Assembly (NCBI GenBank): GCA_938010795.1
Contig: CALLVB010000034.1
Location: 1-24,618 of the forward strand
Length of the DNA stretch: 24,618 nt
Reading direction: 5' to 3'
DNA from: Minisyncoccota bacterium
GTDB lineage: Bacteria > Patescibacteriota > Minisyncoccia > Phycocordibacterales > GCA-2747955
The notes under the pieces are model-generated. The model ran no database searches. It was not told the origin of the DNA and was given only the letters and a program-made list of their open reading frames with translations. Made by a program: the position numbers and the translations under genes. Below are positions 21,491-24,618 of this stretch, one piece after another. Numbering within the stretch: position 1 is the first letter of the stretch; each line of letters opens with the position of its first letter.

Positions 21491-22183
21491 ATGAAACTCT
21501 CAAATAAAACTGTTTTAATCACAGGCGCAAGTGATGGTATTGGAAAGAGTATGGCGCTTGCGCTTAGTGCTGTTGGTGCACGTGTCATATTGCTTGCCAG
21601 GAGCAAAGAAAAACTACAAGCGGTTGCGAATGCGTGTGTTGGAGAAACTCAAATTATTAGTTGTGACATTTCTAATCGTGAACGGTTGGAGCAATCTATA
21701 CAGGAATTACTCGCAGAGACGGAGATTGATGTATTAATTAATAATGCAGGAATATGGCAGCAGGCAGGTGATATTACTACCGTTGATACTGAAGAGATCG
21801 AACGTTTGATATCAGTAAATATGACATCTCATATCGTACTAACAAAACACCTACTTCCATCTATGAGAGAACGACAGACCGCAATCATAAATGTAATTTC
21901 AAAAGCAGGGGTTGTGGCTCAAAAAGGATTTTCTGCATATAGTGCAAGTAAGTATGGGATGAGGGGGTTTACAGATGTGTTACGTGAAGATACGAAAGAT
22001 GAACCAATCCGGATTGCCGCTGTATATCAAGCGGGAACAAACACCGCCATGTTTGAAAAGTCTGGACAACAAGGAGTTCCGGTAGAAAACTTTACAGAAC
22101 CTAAAGATTTAGCAGAGGTGGTAGTTTTTATGCTTTCTCAACCAGAAAAAATCTGGCTCAAAGAAGTGCATGTAGAGTTTTAA
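21491..22183 (+). CDS. Short-chain dehydrogenase/reductase (SDR)
   Basis: This 230-residue cytosolic oxidoreductase of the classical SDR family carries the NAD(P)-binding TGASDGIG (11-18), NNAG (84-87) and the catalytic set S137, Y150 and K154 (YSASK). R37 in LLARSKEK, after the second strand, suggests NADP preference (inference). The substrate cannot be told: close relatives range from 3-oxoacyl reductases to sugar and aldehyde reductases, and the protein is slightly shorter than typical at the C-terminus. It stands alone, convergent with mscS (8 bases between stops), with no terminator in the gap. Confidence 0.9.
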   Translation: MKLSNKTVLITGASDGIGKSMALALSAVGARVILLARSKEKLQAVANACVGETQIISCDISNRERLEQSIQELLAETEIDVLINNAGIWQQAGDITTVDTEEIERLISVNMTSHIVLTKHLLPSMRERQTAIINVISKAGVVAQKGFSAYSASKYGMRGFTDVLREDTKDEPIRIAAVYQAGTNTAMFEKSGQQGVPVENFTEPKDLAEVVVFMLSQPEKIWLKEVHVEF

Positions 22184-22191
22184 AGAGGGTT

Positions 22192-23187
22192 TTATTGATT
22201 CGCGACAATATCAGCTTTAACGAGCTTGATTTTTTCCTTCGTAAATAGTTTATGAATGGCTAAATTGAGAGCAGTTCGAGTTTCTCTGTGGAGGGCAAAA
22301 TTCCGATTTTTAACATAATAGATAGTGGTAAGTTCAATACCTGCAGCAGTGATTGATTTGAGGTATGTTGCTTTAAATTCGAGACCATCAATAGTAGTTA
22401 TTAATTCTTCAAATTGTTTGGGTAGTTTGGCTAATTTGTTTTGTGTATTATCTTGTTCTAAAAATAGAGAGAAGTGAACACGTCTCTTTCTTGCGGTACC
22501 GTAGTTTTTTAATTCTGCAGTAGCGATGGTGTCATTAGCGATTACTATTTCCTCGCCACCTGTTGCTTTGAGACGTGTGGTTTTTACTCCGATGTGTTTT
22601 ACAGTCCCCTCCCTTCCTGCTACTTCTACTACATCACCCTCTTTGATTGGTTGATCGAGAAGAATAGTGAAGTATGAAAAGAGATCTCGCAGGATATTTT
22701 GAAATGCAAAGGCGATGGCCACACCCCCAATACCAAATCCAGCTAAAAGTGCAGTGATATCAATACCAAAGTTTGAAAGTAAAAATAAGATTCCAACAAG
22801 CCATACAACCGCTGAGAGGAGTTTTGAAAATATATTGAACAACTTCTCTTCTCGACGTTTTGAGATATCAGTGTGGCTGATAATAAAATTACCAATAGCG
22901 GTGAGAGTCACAATTCCCTGATAGGTCCCAAGTATGAGAATAAGAGCATTTCTAAATGAGTCCCATGATGATGAGATGAAATCAAGAGTATATGACCCGG
23001 CCAAAAGTAATATAAGGATATACACCCACGGCATAAGCGAGAGCACAAAGACACTAAAGAAATCATCTACAAGAGACTTTGATTCGTTAATATTGGTTTG
23101 TAGTTTGTTTTCAATTGACCGCAGTACAAAAAACAAGATAATTCCGATCCCAAGAAATCCGAGCAGTGCGTATGGTGAGTGAAACAT
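22192..23187 (-). CDS. Small-conductance mechanosensitive channel, MscS family
   Basis: This membrane channel gates under membrane tension and releases solutes on hypo-osmotic shock. The 331-residue protein has about five membrane helices (near 7-24, 49-66, 83-105, 126-143 and 147-165). The last matches the pore-lining TM3 of MscS (GFGIGGVAIAFAFQNILRD). The beta domain follows directly (LLDQPIKEGDVVEV, GTVKHIGVKTTRLK, and IVIANDTIATAEL in place of VIPNS-like), then a C-terminal alpha/beta domain. It has more N-terminal helices than E. coli MscS. The ATG lies 9 bases after a TATAAT (23197-23202, minus strand) that overlaps the alr stop codon, so it may be expressed from its own leaderless transcript as well as with alr. 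Confidence 0.9.
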   Translation of the reverse strand: MFHSPYALLGFLGIGIILFFVLRSIENKLQTNINESKSLVDDFFSVFVLSLMPWVYILILLLAGSYTLDFISSSWDSFRNALILILGTYQGIVTLTAIGNFIISHTDISKRREEKLFNIFSKLLSAVVWLVGILFLLSNFGIDITALLAGFGIGGVAIAFAFQNILRDLFSYFTILLDQPIKEGDVVEVAGREGTVKHIGVKTTRLKATGGEEIVIANDTIATAELKNYGTARKRRVHFSLFLEQDNTQNKLAKLPKQFEELITTIDGLEFKATYLKSITAAGIELTTIYYVKNRNFALHRETRTALNLAIHKLFTKEKIKLVKADIVANQ

Positions 23188-23196
23188 AATAATTCT

Positions 23197-23202
23197 ATTA
23201 TA
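23197..23202 (-). promoter_or_regulatory. -10 element of mscS overlapping the alr stop codon
   Basis: TATAAT on the minus strand, 9 bases before the mscS ATG; four of its bases lie within the end of alr. Confidence 0.45.
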
Positions 23203-24301
23203 CGATAATCCGCGTGATATGAGGTTTAAGATTTGTGGTTAATTCGTAATTGATGGTATTGCACAGGTGAGCATTTGTGGTGACGGTGTTTGGAAAGTTT
23301 TTGTTATTACTGTAGATGATAACTTCGTCACCAATTTGTAACTCTTTGTTTGTTGCATCAAGACCAATGAGGTTCATAGATACTCTGCCCACAATAGGTA
23401 GAGGGTCATCGGTTAGGGATGAGCACATACCAACATTACTCAAGAGTCTGGGTATCCCCTCATAGTATCCAACAGGGATGGTGGCGATACGCATTTCATG
23501 TAGAGCAGTAAAGGTGTTTCCATAGCCAACTATTTCACCAGGTTTGATGGTGCGCAGATGTGTAATATATGTATGAAGTGATAATACTGGTTTGAGCCGC
23601 TCATAGGTTTCATACATCCCATCTAGTTCTTCGAGGGGATTGAGTCCATACAAACCAATTCCTGATCTAGCAGCAGTGAGTATTCCCTTTGGTGTTTTGC
23701 TAAGACCTGCGGTATTACCTGCGTGGATCCACCGGGGAGTTATACCGGCATCTTCAAATTGTTTGAGACATGAGGTAAAGCAGGTATATTGCTTTGTGAT
23801 GAAGGCAGTGTTTGGACCATCAGCATTTGAAAAGTGAGTCAAAATTCCAGTTATGGTGATGTGTGGATTTTTCTTTAACAAAGTTGTTATTTGCGGAATT
23901 TCAACAGGGTCAAATCCTTGCCGGTTCATTCCTGTATTTATTTTGAGGTGTATAGATAGTGGAGTGTTTAATTGTATTATTGTGGTAAGTAACTCCAGGG
24001 AACCAACGGTTGGGGTCAGATGTGTAAACTTCATATCAGCATATTTTGAAAATGGTTCTGTGCCAAGCATAAGAACTTGTTGGTGTGGGAGTATCTGCCA
24101 TATAGATTCTGCTTCAAGATAATTCTGTACAATAAAATATTGTGAATTAGTATCGGAAAGTATCTCACAAACCTCCTCGAGACCATGGCCATACGCATTA
24201 GATTTAAGGACCGGCCACACAGGAACACCAGCAAGATCAGTGAGCGCTTTATGATTATGAAGCAAGTTTCCTCTTGAGATATAGATAGTAGTTTCTTTCA
24301 T
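23198..24301 (-). CDS. alr: Alanine racemase
   Basis: Alr is the PLP enzyme that makes D-alanine for peptidoglycan. In the 367-residue protein, PLP-binding K33 lies in the signature VLKSNAYGHG. LKINTGMNRQGF, WIHAGNTAG and RSGIGLYG follow through the TIM barrel. The catalytic tyrosine in GEIVGYGNTF (about 265) and the beta-domain GRVSMNLIGLD complete the family pattern. The start at 24301 is chosen because TGATAGTAT lies 8 bases upstream and MKETTIYI fits the family's N-terminus; a longer GTG-started reading from 24358 adds an unusual 19 residues. It is followed by mscS. With murB it shows self-made peptidoglycan. Confidence 0.94.
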   Translation of the reverse strand: MKETTIYISRGNLLHNHKALTDLAGVPVWPVLKSNAYGHGLEEVCEILSDTNSQYFIVQNYLEAESIWQILPHQQVLMLGTEPFSKYADMKFTHLTPTVGSLELLTTIIQLNTPLSIHLKINTGMNRQGFDPVEIPQITTLLKKNPHITITGILTHFSNADGPNTAFITKQYTCFTSCLKQFEDAGITPRWIHAGNTAGLSKTPKGILTAARSGIGLYGLNPLEELDGMYETYERLKPVLSLHTYITHLRTIKPGEIVGYGNTFTALHEMRIATIPVGYYEGIPRLLSNVGMCSSLTDDPLPIVGRVSMNLIGLDATNKELQIGDEVIIYSNNKNFPNTVTTNAHLCNTINYELTTNLKPHITRIIV

Positions 24302-24309
24302 TACTAGTA

Positions 24310-24318
24310 ATACTATCA
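24310..24318 (-). promoter_or_regulatory. Extended -10 promoter of alr (leaderless)
   Basis: On the minus strand TG-A-TAGTAT ends 8 bases before the alr ATG; no ribosome site. Confidence 0.45.
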
Positions 24319-24464
24319 AAGATTGCGAAAACACGTCTGTGTGGTAGTATTTCGACACATTGGATTAGATTCTAATTCAATAGTTCTCAGGGTGTGGCAG
24401 TGTCTATAGTCGGCTAACACGGTTAGCTCAGTATCTTCATTGGCACATCAGGGACACAAGTCTT

Positions 24465-24537
24465 CGGGATGTGGTGTAACGGCTAACATATCCGCTTTGG
24501 GAGCGGGGGACTCCGGGTTCGAATCCCGGCATCCCGA
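24465..24537 (+). tRNA. tRNA-Pro (anticodon TGG)
   Basis: A complete cloverleaf folds by hand. The acceptor stem CGGGATG/CATCCCG has discriminator A. The D stem is 474-477/486-489. The anticodon stem is 491-495/503-507 (last three digits) with loop TTTGGGA and anticodon TGG at 24498-24500. The T arm is CCGGG-TTCGAAT-CCCGG. The C1-G72 pair fits bacterial tRNA-Pro. The 3' CCA is not encoded (CAC follows), so CCA must be added by nucleotidyltransferase. Confidence 0.96.
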
Positions 24538-24540
24538 CAC

Positions 24541-24576
24541 ATAAGAAAAAACCGCAGCAGTGCGGTTTTTTCTTAT
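24541..24576 (+). terminator. Terminator of tRNA-Pro
   Basis: A perfect 16-pair inverted repeat with CCGCA/TGCGG core and a four-base loop, with T-run on either strand, starts 4 bases after the tRNA. Confidence 0.9.
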
Positions 24577-24593
24577 GATAGATTTTCACAAAG

Positions 24594-24612
24594 AAAAGAC
24601 CCTTAGGGGTCC
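24594..24612 (-). terminator. Probable terminator of a gene beyond the right edge
   Basis: On the minus strand GACCC/GGGTC hairpin is followed by TTTTCTTT, which would end a minus-strand gene lying outside the window. The gene itself is not visible. Confidence 0.55.
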
Positions 24613-24618
24613 TTCTAT

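Noticed and set aside
24411..24440. D-arm-like sequence (GGTTAGCTCAGT) before tRNA-Pro, suggesting a tRNA remnant
   Set aside because: No acceptor, anticodon or T arm can be found; GCTAAC/GTTAGC is a simple small dyad. Chance is the simplest explanation.

Overview
The window looks like a chromosomal segment of a small-genome bacterium, most likely a member of the Candidate Phyla Radiation (Patescibacteria, Parcubacteria/Paceibacteria-like). This is inferred from gene content and compactness: core replication and recombination genes sit singly or in very short operons, several proteins are short for their family (YebC, the HolA-like delta subunit), PolA has no visible proofreading domain, and a type IV pilus ATPase stands alone. 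No phylogenetic test could be run. All genes read with TGA as stop.

Layout. 1-3.6 kb (minus strand): ruvC, a secreted protein of unknown function, and the coupled pair yebC-murB. 3.6-6.5 kb: three orphan plus-strand genes around the minus-strand ruvB. The ruvB upstream region (365 bp) encodes a candidate structured RNA. 6.5-10.1 kb: pilB and tsaE (divergent), then a glutamate dehydrogenase gene. 10.2-14.9 kb (plus): a PD-(D/E)XK-like orphan, polA, a PIN-domain ribonuclease and a holA-like gene. 14.9-16.1 kb (minus): a three-gene operon of a MazG-like pyrophosphohydrolase, a 2H phosphoesterase-like protein and a possible ADP-ribosyltransferase-fold protein. 16.3-19.7 kb: the replication-origin block rnpA-rpmH / dnaA-dnaN with DnaA boxes. 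19.8-24.6 kb: guaA, an SDR oxidoreductase, an MscS channel, alanine racemase and tRNA-Pro(TGG).

Two expression styles stand out. Many housekeeping genes have an extended -10 promoter (TTTGnTATAAT-like) ending only 6-9 bases before the ATG and no Shine-Dalgarno sequence, so they are probably translated from leaderless mRNAs. The orphan genes (secreted protein, 3676, 4318, 6049, 10177) instead have TTGAC(A/G)-N16/17 promoters, strong Shine-Dalgarno sequences and hairpin terminators. Two of those terminators are 20/24 identical with a compensatory base-pair change.

The most interesting item is a minus-strand RNA of about 140 nt just upstream of ruvB. It has an extended -10 promoter, a hand-folded three-way junction and a possible terminator whose stem competes with the closing helix. 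That arrangement resembles a riboswitch or attenuator, or a free-standing small RNA. I found no CRISPR array, insertion sequence or prophage.
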